Notes: generated by a model not told the origin, from the sequence alone. 12,193 nucleotides of DNA from an uncultured Collinsella sp. (GCA_902495955.1 CABUZE010000007.1:1-12193), one strand, 5' to 3'; shown: positions 5,908 to 12,193, counted from the first letter of the stretch. A program made the numbers and translations.

Positions 5908-6391
5908 GAATCCTAAGCGCATCTTGGTTGACACCAACGTCTGGCTTGATTATTTCATCCCTTCACGACGCGGTCGTTCGGCGGCAATTGAGTTTTTGCG
6001 TGATGCGTGTACGGCTCAGGCTGAGCTGATGTATGCGGCGACATCGTCCAAAGACCTGTTCTATTTGATTTCGAGTGAACATAAGGCGTGGTATCGGCGA
6101 GAGCACGGTTCGCTGTCTCAAGATGCCGCTTCGGCGGCGACATCACTCGCATGGGATTGTCTTGATGTGTTGTCGCAACTTGCTACGCCCGTGCCCTGCG
6201 ACCTGAGCGACATATGGATGGCGAGTAAGCAGCGTGAGCTCCATAGCGATTACGAAGACGATTTAATCATCGCGGCAGCGATGCGCGCAAAGACAGACCT
6301 TCTGGTCACCAACGATGTCAAGCTCTGCTCACACGCACCAGTCGCCGCAATGAGCGTAGAAGACGCAAAGAATTACTTAGCAACGCTCTAA
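5900..6391 (+). CDS. PIN-domain ribonuclease toxin (VapC-like)
   Basis: The 163-residue product is a PIN-domain protein. It opens with ILVDTNVWLDYF (8-19), where Asp11 is the first metal ligand. It also has Glu42 in the next helix region, SDYEDDLIIAAAMRAKTD (116-133) with the acidic cluster Asp117/Glu119/Asp120/Asp121, and LLVTND (134-139) with Asp139. These are the acidic positions that bind Mg2+ or Mn2+ in VapC-type RNases, which cleave tRNA or rRNA when the antitoxin is degraded. The ATG at 5900 overlaps the antitoxin stop; GAGGAG at 5881-5886 is thirteen bases upstream, so coupling probably drives translation. The middle region (residues 60-100) is longer than in the smallest VapC proteins. 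The RNA target is unknown. Confidence 0.85.
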   Translation: MSENPKRILVDTNVWLDYFIPSRRGRSAAIEFLRDACTAQAELMYAATSSKDLFYLISSEHKAWYRREHGSLSQDAASAATSLAWDCLDVLSQLATPVPCDLSDIWMASKQRELHSDYEDDLIIAAAMRAKTDLLVTNDVKLCSHAPVAAMSVEDAKNYLATL

Positions 6392-6425
6392 CAATTTGAA
6401 GACCCCACAGGTTGAGTAAACGCCA

Positions 6426-6530
6426 GCGAGAGCCCGCCGTTTGAGCCAAGGTGCCGTGAAATGAAAAGGCGCTGACCTTCTGGTCGCGCCTTTGAAATTG
6501 AACGGCAGATTGGCCAAACGGCGGGCTCGC
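6426..6530. repeat. 105-bp nested palindrome downstream of the toxin gene
   Basis: Three nested pairs are visible. The outer pair is GCGAG..GCCCGCCGTTTG..GCCAA (6426-6449) with TTGGCCAAACGGCGGGCTCGC (6510-6530) in inverted order. The middle pair is TGCCGT near 6452-6457 with ACGGCA near 6502-6507. The inner pair is AAAGGCGC-T-GACC near 6465-6477 with GGTCGCGCCTTT (6482-6493) around a TTCT loop. Together they form one long imperfect hairpin with small bulges. It looks like a small mobile-element-type or REP-like repeat, and it could also end toxin transcription. Confidence 0.65.
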
Positions 6531-6541
6531 AGCGTCGGCTC

Positions 6542-6568
6542 ATTACGCCGTTTGTAAAACGGCGTAAT
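6542..6568 (-). terminator. Perfect 12-bp hairpin at the end of the dehydrogenase gene
   Basis: ATTACGCCGTTT (6542-6553) pairs perfectly with AAACGGCGTAAT (6557-6568) around a three-base loop. It begins two bases past the stop codon of the minus-strand dehydrogenase gene. There is no T-run, so it may stabilise the 3' end rather than terminate. The CGCCGTTT core also appears in the outer arm of the neighbouring 6426-6530 palindrome. Confidence 0.55.
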
Positions 6569-6570
6569 TC

Positions 6571-7506
6571 TTAGTGTTCGATCCAGCAGCGAAGGGTCTC
6601 GCCGGCCTGCAGATGACGCAGATTCTCCGCGGCGATGTCGACCACGTTATTGAGCGTGGCGGCTAGGTGGAACCAGCCGGAGACGTGCGGCGTGATGAGC
6701 ATGTTAGGCGCATCCCACAGTGGGCTTGTCTCGGGTAGCGGCTCGGGGTCGGTGACGTCGACCGCGGCGCCGGCGAGACGTCCCGACTCCAGAGCGGCAA
6801 CCAAGTCGTCGGCAACCACAAGATCGCCGCGGCCGCCGTTGGCAAAGAAGGCGCCCGGTTTCATCGCGGCGAAGAACTCGGCGTTTGCCAGGCCGCGGGT
6901 CTCGGGTGTGCTCGGCATAAAGGATGCGACGACGTCGGCTTCGGCCAAGCGCTCAGACAGGGCATCCATGCCGTCCATGTCCTCAAACACAATGGGGTAG
7001 ACGAGCGGGTGGCGCTTGATGCCGCGGACGTGCGCACCCATGCTGCGGCAGAGCGTGGCGAAGTGGCCGCCGATATCGCCCGCGCCCAGCACCAGCACGT
7101 TGGCGTTTTTGAGCGAGGTGACCGGCCCCAAATCCTCCCAGCGATGCTCGCGCTGCAAGTCGCGATAACCGGGCAGGCGCTTCATCATAGACAGCACCAT
7201 GGCAAACATGTGCTCGCTTACGGCCTGACCGTAGGCGCCTACCGAGCAGGAAAGCTTAGCGTCGGCCGGTACGGTGCCGGCGGCAAGGTAGTCGTCATAG
7301 CCGGCGGTCTGCAATTGCAACAGCTGGAGATGCTCGCATGCCGTGAGCATGCTAGGGTCTATGTTGCCCAAGATCACGTCGGCGTCGGCGACCTGCTCAC
7401 GCGTGACGGCATCGGCGCTCGTGTAGATAAAGTCCTCGCCCGGAGCGCTCGACTCAAGAATTGCGCGATGGCGGTCGTTGACGGGCAACAAAACCAGGAT
7501 GTTCAC
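6571..7506 (-). CDS. NAD(P)-dependent D-2-hydroxyacid dehydrogenase
   Basis: The 311-residue product belongs to the D-isomer-specific 2-hydroxyacid dehydrogenases, cytoplasmic enzymes that interconvert 2-keto acids and D-2-hydroxy acids. It shows the nucleotide-binding fold VLVLGAGDIGGHFA (137-150, GxGxxG), GAFFANGGRGDLV (218-230) with Arg226, DVTDPEPLP (250-258) with Glu255, and ITPHVSGW (271-278) with His274. These give the usual Arg/Glu/His active site. I chose GTG at 7506 because GGAGAGGA lies at 7513-7520, six bases upstream, and the residues MNILVLLPVN then match a family N terminus. The open frame continues to 7581 but would run through a repeat hairpin. The substrate (glyoxylate, phosphoglycerate, other keto acids) cannot be told from the sequence. 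It is separated from the upstream map gene by a strong terminator. Confidence 0.88.
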   Translation of the reverse strand: MNILVLLPVNDRHRAILESSAPGEDFIYTSADAVTREQVADADVILGNIDPSMLTACEHLQLLQLQTAGYDDYLAAGTVPADAKLSCSVGAYGQAVSEHMFAMVLSMMKRLPGYRDLQREHRWEDLGPVTSLKNANVLVLGAGDIGGHFATLCRSMGAHVRGIKRHPLVYPIVFEDMDGMDALSERLAEADVVASFMPSTPETRGLANAEFFAAMKPGAFFANGGRGDLVVADDLVAALESGRLAGAAVDVTDPEPLPETSPLWDAPNMLITPHVSGWFHLAATLNNVVDIAAENLRHLQAGETLRCWIEH

Positions 7507-7525
7507 AAGCAGTCCTCTCCGCTCG

Positions 7526-7566
7526 ACCTGCCAAAAAGGGACAGGTTTATTTTGGCAGGTTTTATC
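7526..7566 (+). repeat. 41-base repeat hairpin, copy 2
   Basis: This differs by one base from 5312-5352. ACCTGCCAAAA (7526-7536) pairs with TTTTGGCAGGT (7550-7560). In its plus-strand orientation it is antisense to the dehydrogenase, and it lies just five bases upstream of that gene's ribosome binding site. It therefore could form in the dehydrogenase leader RNA if transcription starts upstream of it. Confidence 0.8.
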
Positions 7567-7583
7567 AGGCAAAACGCTCAATT

Positions 7584-7632
7584 AAAACGCCGGGCGCTCA
7601 TGGACGGTTGTAAGTCCATGTGCGCCCGGCGT
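7584..7632 (-). terminator. Strong Rho-independent terminator of the map gene
   Basis: The stem is 7587-7605 with 7614-7632, 19 pairs with one mismatch (core CGCCGGGCGC and TGGAC), around an eight-base loop. On the minus strand it is followed by a short T-run (complement of AAAA at 7584-7587) and then more A/T-rich sequence. It starts nine bases after the map stop codon. Confidence 0.87.
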
Positions 7633-7640
7633 CCGCACAG

Positions 7641-8528
7641 CTACCAGCTCAGCAGCTCGTAACCGTCCTCGGTCACCACGAGCTGCACCTCGCACTGAGC
7701 CGAATCGCTACCGTCCTTGGTGCGCACGCACCAGCCGTCGCCCTTGCTAATCTTGATGTCGGGCGCTCCGGCGTTGACCATGGGCTCGATGGTAAAGACC
7801 ATGCCCGGAGCCATGATGGTGTCCACATCGGGCGCCTCGGTGGTAAAGCCCACAAACGGGTCCTCGTGGAACTCCTTACCGATGCCGTGTCCGCCGTACT
7901 CGCGCACCACGCTAAAGCCGGCGTCCTCGACGGTCTTTTGCACGGCTTCGGCCATAACGGACAGCGGCAGCCATGGCTTGACGGCCGCCAGGCCCGCCTC
8001 CACGCTGGCGCGGGTGACGTCGACCAGACGCTGGCGCTCGGCAGAGACTTCGCCGATGCAGAACATGCGGCTCGAGTCGCTATAGTAGCCGTCCAAGATT
8101 GTGGAGCAGTCCACGTTGATGATATCGCCCTCGTGCAGCACGTCCGTATCGCAGGGGATGCCGTGACAGACGACGTCATTGATCGAGGTGCATACGCTCT
8201 TGGGGTAGCCCTCGTAGTTGAGGTCTGCCGGCGTGCCGCCGTGCTCGACGGTGTAGTCGTAGATCATCTGGTCGATCTGGTTGGTGGTCATGCCTGCGGC
8301 GATGTGCTCGCCTACGTAGTCGAGCACGCCCACGTTGATGGCGGCGGAGCGCTTGATGCCCTCGATGTCGGCGGGCGTCTTGTAGAGCGTGCGGGGCAAA
8401 ACCTCCCAGCCCTCCTCCCACAGGCGCTCAAGGCGCTCATCAAAGGTGCTATGGCATTTCTTATATTTTTTGCCGCTGCCGCACCAGCAAGCGTCGTTGC
8501 GGCCGGGTACGGGTCCTTTGTCATACAT
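7641..8528 (-). CDS. map: Methionine aminopeptidase type I with N-terminal SEC-C zinc motif
   Basis: The 295-residue product removes the initiator methionine from new proteins in the cytoplasm. Residues 8-26 (PGRNDACWCGSGKKYKKCH) form a SEC-C zinc finger with Cys14, Cys16, Cys25 and His26, as in a subset of MAPs; this may help ribosome binding. The catalytic domain follows: His122 in NDVVCHGIP, metal ligands Asp140 (NVDCS), Asp151 (YYSDSSRMF), His214 (YGGHGIG), Glu248 (FTIEPM) and Glu280 (SAQCEVQ). All five ligands are present. The last motif reads CEVQ where many MAPs have FEHT; the replaced His is not a ligand. AAAGGAAG at 8535-8542 supports the ATG at 8528. It is probably a single-gene transcript with its own promoter and terminator. 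Confidence 0.95.
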   Translation of the reverse strand: MYDKGPVPGRNDACWCGSGKKYKKCHSTFDERLERLWEEGWEVLPRTLYKTPADIEGIKRSAAINVGVLDYVGEHIAAGMTTNQIDQMIYDYTVEHGGTPADLNYEGYPKSVCTSINDVVCHGIPCDTDVLHEGDIINVDCSTILDGYYSDSSRMFCIGEVSAERQRLVDVTRASVEAGLAAVKPWLPLSVMAEAVQKTVEDAGFSVVREYGGHGIGKEFHEDPFVGFTTEAPDVDTIMAPGMVFTIEPMVNAGAPDIKISKGDGWCVRTKDGSDSAQCEVQLVVTEDGYELLSW

Positions 8529-8553
8529 GGCTAACTTCCTTTCATCCGCAGCT

Positions 8554-8582
8554 AGTATAGCCCACCCACGCGTCCATAAAAG
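8554..8582 (-). promoter_or_regulatory. Candidate promoter of map
   Basis: Read on the minus strand, TATACT (8559 to 8554) is a near-consensus -10 box. A weak -35-like CTTTTA (8582 to 8577) lies 17 bases upstream and touches the edge of the 8581-8647 hairpin. A start near 8547 would give a leader of about 19 bases ending in the ribosome binding site and ATG. The -10 box is good, the -35 poor. Confidence 0.45.
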
Positions 8583-8647
8583 TTGCGGTGATATAGTTCC
8601 GATTTAAGCGGTTTAACAGCACAAATAGGAACTATATCACCGCAACT
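8581..8647. repeat. Hairpin repeat with perfect 20-bp arms
   Basis: AGTTGCGGTGATATAGTTCC (8581-8600) is the exact reverse complement of 8628-8647, with a 27-base loop. It shares its arm core with the diverged hairpin at 215-282, so it is a dispersed element. It lies between the radical SAM gene and map, both on the minus strand, and could limit read-through from the first into the second. Confidence 0.8.
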
Positions 8648-8688
8648 GATGGGGCGGGATGGCGGGCACTAGCTGCTGCGTGGTGTTG

Positions 8689-9465
8689 CTAGTAGCTCAC
8701 CTGGCAGGGAATGCCGAGGGCGCGCACGCGTGCGGCGATCGTGTCGAGCACCTCGGGCGCCGCTTTGGCAAGGCCGGCGACCGGTGTCTCGCGCGCCACC
8801 GTGTAGATGGTCGCCTCCTGCGGACGAATGCGCTCGAGTGCCGCGAGCCATGGGGCAACGTATTCCTCGCCGGTGTTGTCGATGAGCTTGCCCTGATACT
8901 TGCCGGTCAAAAAGATCGTCTGGATAATGACATGACCGTTAAAGCTCGCGAACGTCTCGATCTGGTGCTCTACATCGTAGGGGCCAACGGGTTGATCGAG
9001 CAGCTGGATAAACGCCGGATCGACGGTATCGAGCTTAAGAATGTTGTCGTCGACCATCATGAGCGCGTCGTGCACCTCGGGGCGGTCGGCGCGCGTGCCG
9101 TTGGAGAGCACGGCGATCTTGGAGTTTGGGGCAAGCTCGTCGCGCAGCGCGACAGCGCCGGCGATGGCCTGCGGAAACTCCGGTGCGGCGGTGGGCTCGC
9201 CGTTGCCTGCGAAGGTGATCACATCGGGGAGCTCGCCCTCGGCTGCCATCTCGCGCAGCTTTGCCTCGAGCGCGTCGAGTACCACGGCAGCTGTGTTGTA
9301 CGGCTCGTGGCAGGGGCGCTCGGCGTTGAGACCGTTCTCGCAGTAGATGCAGTCGAACGTGCAGATTTTGTCGCTGGCCGGCATCATGTTGACGCCGAGC
9401 GAGAGACCAAGGCGACGGCTGCGAACGGGCCCAAAGATGGGGCTGGCATTCAAAAACGTAGACAT
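8689..9465 (-). CDS. Radical SAM iron-sulfur protein (COG0731-like)
   Basis: The 258-residue product carries the radical SAM cluster motif CxxxCxxC at Cys35, Cys39 and Cys42 (KICTFDCIYCENG), which holds a 4Fe-4S cluster that splits S-adenosylmethionine. It is preceded by FGPVRSRRLGLSLGVN, typical of a family of uncharacterised radical SAM proteins related to COG0731. TFAGNGEPT (84-92) is the glycine-rich SAM-binding GGEP-like segment, and AVLSNGT lies on a later strand of the barrel. There is no extra C-terminal cluster. I chose the ATG at 9465: GAGGAG at 9475-9480 is nine bases upstream, whereas an ATG at 9471 leaves only three bases and one at 9501 has no site. The reaction is unknown. It is divergent from the alpha/beta hydrolase gene. 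Confidence 0.85.
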   Translation of the reverse strand: MSTFLNASPIFGPVRSRRLGLSLGVNMMPASDKICTFDCIYCENGLNAERPCHEPYNTAAVVLDALEAKLREMAAEGELPDVITFAGNGEPTAAPEFPQAIAGAVALRDELAPNSKIAVLSNGTRADRPEVHDALMMVDDNILKLDTVDPAFIQLLDQPVGPYDVEHQIETFASFNGHVIIQTIFLTGKYQGKLIDNTGEEYVAPWLAALERIRPQEATIYTVARETPVAGLAKAAPEVLDTIAARVRALGIPCQVSY

Positions 9466-9690
9466 AGGCATATGCTCCTCAAGACAATTAACCTTAAGCA
9501 TAGCATCGGCTCCAACGTATGGTCCGGGCTTGTGCTTTGCGGGTTTCGTTTTTTAACTCTGCCTTCGATGCCGCGTCATGAAAGGTATCGGGTCGGGTAC
9601 AGTTAATCTGTTAACAAGGCGTAAGGAAATGCGGGTCCATCCAACCGTACCGATGTACAACTGGATGGGCGTTGATGATGGGGGCACAAC

Positions 9691-10488
9691 ATGGATTTTA
9701 CGGTCGAGAATGCGGGCACCACGATTGCCTGCCGCGAGTATGCCGGCCCGGTTGCATCGTCCGATGCACCCGCCTTGGTATGCGTGCACGGTGCGTGCGT
9801 CGACGGCGTCTTTTTTGACGCCATCGCCCGCGAGCTCGCCCGTGACTGTCGCGTCATTGCCTACGACCGCCGTAGTTGCGGCGAGAGTGGCGACGCTGCA
9901 GACGGACGCTACGACCTCGCCGCCCAGGCCGCCGACCTGCAGGCTGTTATCGAGCATATTGGCGCTCCGGCAAACGTGCTCGCGCACAGTGCCGGTACGT
10001 TGGTGGCCCTGGAGCTTCTCCGTGCAAACCCCGCCATAATCTCGCGTGCGATTCTGCATGAACCCGCCGTGACGGATGAGGGCGCCGGCCTGGGCGCGGC
10101 TCCGGTTTTGCTCGAGATGATCGCCGCGGGAAAGGTCTCCAGGGCATTACGGGCCTTCCTGGGCGCCATCGGCGATTCGGACCCTGAGGCCCCCAAGTTA
10201 ACCGAGGCAGAAGCCAAGCATGCCCTGCGCAACGGCCGCAGTTTCATGGCGAACGAATACGGGATTACTATGACCTACGTTCCCGATTGGGACAGCGTTC
10301 GCGCGTCGAAAACGGTGGCCGCCGTGCTTTTGGGCGAGCTCTCGATTGGTACGCCCCGCGAGGCGGGAACGAGGATGGCGGCTGAGCTTTTGGACTGTCC
10401 GCTCGTAATGGTTCCCGGCGCGCACAACGGCCTGCGCGATCGCCCGGCAGCGGCTGCCCAGACTGTCCGTGGCATCCTGGAGCTCTAG
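9691..10488 (+). CDS. Alpha/beta-fold hydrolase
   Basis: The 265-residue product shows the alpha/beta-hydrolase pattern: ALVCVHGACVDGVFF (28-42) with the oxyanion HG, CRVIAYDRRSCGES (53-66), NVLAHSAGTLVALELL (95-110) with nucleophile Ser100, and VMVPGAHNGLRDRP (239-252) with the likely catalytic His245. The acid may be Glu216 in LLGELS, at the place where the family often has Asp; this is an inference. The nucleophile elbow is AHSAGT instead of the commoner GHSxGG. No signal peptide is seen, so it is probably cytoplasmic. The substrate is not predictable (ester, lactone or similar). The ribosome binding site is a weak GGGGG at 9680-9684. The 225-base gap to the divergent radical SAM gene must hold both promoters, but I could not place them. 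No terminator is evident after it. Confidence 0.85.
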   Translation: MDFTVENAGTTIACREYAGPVASSDAPALVCVHGACVDGVFFDAIARELARDCRVIAYDRRSCGESGDAADGRYDLAAQAADLQAVIEHIGAPANVLAHSAGTLVALELLRANPAIISRAILHEPAVTDEGAGLGAAPVLLEMIAAGKVSRALRAFLGAIGDSDPEAPKLTEAEAKHALRNGRSFMANEYGITMTYVPDWDSVRASKTVAAVLLGELSIGTPREAGTRMAAELLDCPLVMVPGAHNGLRDRPAAAAQTVRGILEL

Positions 10489-10638
10489 CAGCCGTAAAAA
10501 TCAAAACAGCCTTCACCCGCAAGCGTTTCGGCAGTGTTAACAAATGTGCTCAAAACCTCACGTCTGCGGCTTCAATTGCACCGTCTGCCAACTCATAAAA
10601 ATGTAACGGCATTCACGTGCTTACCTGCATCGGCAAGG

Positions 10639-10675
10639 TGTTACCCTTGTAACATTTGGAACCCACCGCTACTAT
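10639..10675 (+). promoter_or_regulatory. Candidate promoter with operator-like palindrome for the c-di-GMP gene
   Basis: TTGTAA (10647-10652) and TACTAT (10670-10675) are spaced by 17 bases. A start near 10682 gives a short leader with AAAGGG (10688-10693) before the ATG at 10700. The perfect inverted repeat TGTTAC-CCTT-GTAACA (10639-10654) covers the -35 box, where a repressor or activator could bind. A related palindrome TGTTAACA occurs upstream at 10535-10542. Confidence 0.5.
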
Positions 10676-10699
10676 GCGAAGCTATCGAAAGGGCCCCAT

Positions 10700-12193
10700 A
10701 TGCTCAATAATCACGAGGCCAATCTAACCGACGAGGAGGCTGCCGCCGAGGTCGCCCGCGTCGCGAAGACCTACCCCGTGGTGCGTTTGCTGTCGGCCGA
10801 TCAGATTAAGAGCGAGCCTAACTGCTTGCTCGCCGGCGATCGCTGCCCTTGTCTGCGTCAGTCGAGTCTTGAGGCCTTGGCAGATTCGGGTGAGGTGTCG
10901 GAGCAACTGCTCAACGATGGTGTTGAGTACCGCGCCCGTCTGCGCCCTCTAAAGGTCGAGGGTGAGCCTCACGTCTTGCTGATGGTGCGTCCGATTGATG
11001 AGCAAGAGGCCACAGAAGAGGACCTTGTCTACACCGACGTGCTGACGGGCGTGCGCAATCGCCGATATTACGAGGAAAAGCTCCGTAGCGCCCGCATGAA
11101 TGCCGGCATTGCGATGATCGACCTTGATGATTTTAGGGTCTTCAACGATACGTGTGGCCGTCATGCCGGCGACCTTGCGCTCGGTGCTGTGGCGACAGCC
11201 ATGCGCAGCGGAATCCGTTCGACTGACGAGCTTGTGCGCTATGGCTGCGACAAGTTTGTGGTTGTCATGCCCAATATTCCCTCCGATGACTTCACCCGTC
11301 GCCTGCATCAGGTATCCGATGCCGTTCGTTCCACGATTATTCCGGGCCATGAGTACGTGAGCTTGACGGCATGTGTTGGTGGCGTTCTCATTCATGGCGA
11401 GACGGTCGATGAGGGCGTTGGCCGCGCTGTCCAGTTATTGAGCCGCGCTAAGGCAAAAGCCGGTACGGTCGTGACCGATGCCGATTCCATCGAGGTCTTC
11501 CAAAGCGAAAAGCCTTTGGTGCTTATTGTCGATGACTCCGAGATGAACCGAGCCATTCTCAACGAGATGCTCAAGGATGAGTATTGCATCCTCGAGGCTG
11601 ATAACGGTCGTGCGGCGCTCGACATGGTCGACCGCCATGGCGATGAGTTGTCGCTCGTGCTGCTGGACATTGTCATGCCGGGCATAAGCGGCTTTGAGGT
11701 GCTGGCCGATCTATCGCACCGATCGGCTACTGACAATCTGCCTGTCATCATGATCTCGAGCGAAGATTCCGATGATATGGTTCTGCGCGCGTACGAGCTG
11801 GGCGCCTCGGACTATATCAACCGCCCGTTTGACTCCCGTGTCGTGCGCCGCCGTGTAAGCAACACCATCCGCCTATACGCCAAACAGCGCCGCCTGACGA
11901 ACCTGCTGTCCCAGCAGTACAACGAGCGCGTCAAGAACAGTCGCATGCTCATCGACATCATGGCCGGCGTCATGGAGCTTCGCAACGGCGAGAGCGGCAG
12001 GCACGTTACGAACATCGAGAAGCTGACCGAGCTGCTGCTTGGCTGTCTGGTCCGGCGTAGCGACACGATCTCCCTCGACAATGAGGAACGCTCCACGATC
12101 GCCCTGGCTTCGGCTCTGCACGATATCGGCAAGATGTCGATAGACGATGCGATTCTCAACAAGCCCGGACGCCTTACGCCCGAGGAGTTCGAG
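10700..12193 (+). CDS. c-di-GMP signalling protein: degenerate GGDEF, receiver and HD-GYP domains (3' end outside window)
   Basis: The frame is open from ATG 10700 to the window end (498 codons). Residues 1-105 form an N-terminal region with Cys42, Cys49 and Cys51. Residues 111-262 are a GGDEF domain: TDVLTGVRNRRYYEEKL, AMIDLDDF with Asp141, ND..GRHAGD, then RSTDELVRYGCDKF (173-186). The signature is GCDKF instead of GGDEF, so cyclase activity is probably lost, but the RxxD inhibitory-site motif (Arg173-Asp176) keeps its normal spacing. Residues 272-392 are a receiver domain with acidic Asp278/Asp279 and phospho-acceptor Asp323 (LLDIVMPG); the usual KP is RP (Arg375). From about 410 an HD-GYP phosphodiesterase begins: ELRNGESGRHV with His435 and SALHDIGK (His474-Asp475), then ILNKPGRLTPEEFE. 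HD-GYP enzymes hydrolyse c-di-GMP. The GYP motif would lie beyond the window. No membrane segment is seen. Confidence 0.9.
   Translation, partial: MLNNHEANLTDEEAAAEVARVAKTYPVVRLLSADQIKSEPNCLLAGDRCPCLRQSSLEALADSGEVSEQLLNDGVEYRARLRPLKVEGEPHVLLMVRPIDEQEATEEDLVYTDVLTGVRNRRYYEEKLRSARMNAGIAMIDLDDFRVFNDTCGRHAGDLALGAVATAMRSGIRSTDELVRYGCDKFVVVMPNIPSDDFTRRLHQVSDAVRSTIIPGHEYVSLTACVGGVLIHGETVDEGVGRAVQLLSRAKAKAGTVVTDADSIEVFQSEKPLVLIVDDSEMNRAILNEMLKDEYCILEADNGRAALDMVDRHGDELSLVLLDIVMPGISGFEVLADLSHRSATDNLPVIMISSEDSDDMVLRAYELGASDYINRPFDSRVVRRRVSNTIRLYAKQRRLTNLLSQQYNERVKNSRMLIDIMAGVMELRNGESGRHVTNIEKLTELLLGCLVRRSDTISLDNEERSTIALASALHDIGKMSIDDAILNKPGRLTPEEFE

Noticed and set aside
7620..8534. Plus-strand open frame of 304 codons opposite map
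   Set aside because: Exact antisense of a well-supported gene; typical GC-rich shadow frame.
8668..8693. Short inverted repeat ACTAGC/GCTAGT at the radical SAM stop codon
   Set aside because: Only six pairs with a 14-base loop and no T-run; too weak to call a terminator.
1..12193. CRISPR arrays, tRNA or rRNA genes, transposase or phage genes
   Set aside because: No regularly spaced repeats, no tRNA-like cloverleaf noticed by eye, and no integrase or transposase motifs in any supported frame.

Overview
The window is GC-rich, gene-dense bacterial DNA with purine-rich Shine-Dalgarno sites before most genes. The gene types (a PFK with a Gly/Lys active-site pair, an M18 aminopeptidase, a methionine aminopeptidase with a SEC-C zinc finger, a GGDEF/REC/HD-GYP fusion) and the many hairpin repeats between genes fit a gut actinobacterium of the Coriobacteriia, most like Collinsella. 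That assignment is inference from pattern recognition; no database was searched.

Layout. Positions 1-165 are the tail of a membrane protein, followed by about 450 bases with no convincing gene but with a dispersed-type hairpin. At 614-943 is a small conserved hypothetical gene with a strong terminator (978-1021). Positions 1021-1466 are non-coding and highly palindromic: an imperfect inverted-repeat element, then a second inverted repeat whose right arm runs into the stop codon of the next gene. On the minus strand follow a 6-phosphofructokinase (1458-2537) and a membrane-anchored Ntn hydrolase of the choloylglycine/linear-amide type (2678-3763). Divergent from these is an M18 aminopeptidase (3925-5310). 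Next comes a small island with its own promoter: a RelB/DinJ-type antitoxin overlapping a PIN-domain toxin (5527-6391), bordered by hairpin repeats on both sides. The minus strand then carries a D-2-hydroxyacid dehydrogenase (6571-7506), methionine aminopeptidase (7641-8528) and a radical SAM protein (8689-9465). On the plus strand are an alpha/beta hydrolase (9691-10488) and the first 498 codons of a c-di-GMP signalling protein (10700 to the window end).

How they fit together. Most genes look like single transcription units separated by hairpins or terminators; only the toxin and antitoxin genes are clearly coupled. The functions are housekeeping (glycolysis, N-terminal methionine removal, peptide breakdown) mixed with environment-facing ones (amide hydrolase, c-di-GMP signalling, toxin-antitoxin). 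No phage, CRISPR, transposase, rRNA or tRNA gene was seen. The most interesting items are the signalling protein, whose GGDEF signature is broken while its inhibitory-site motif is kept, and the dense set of palindromic repeats between genes.
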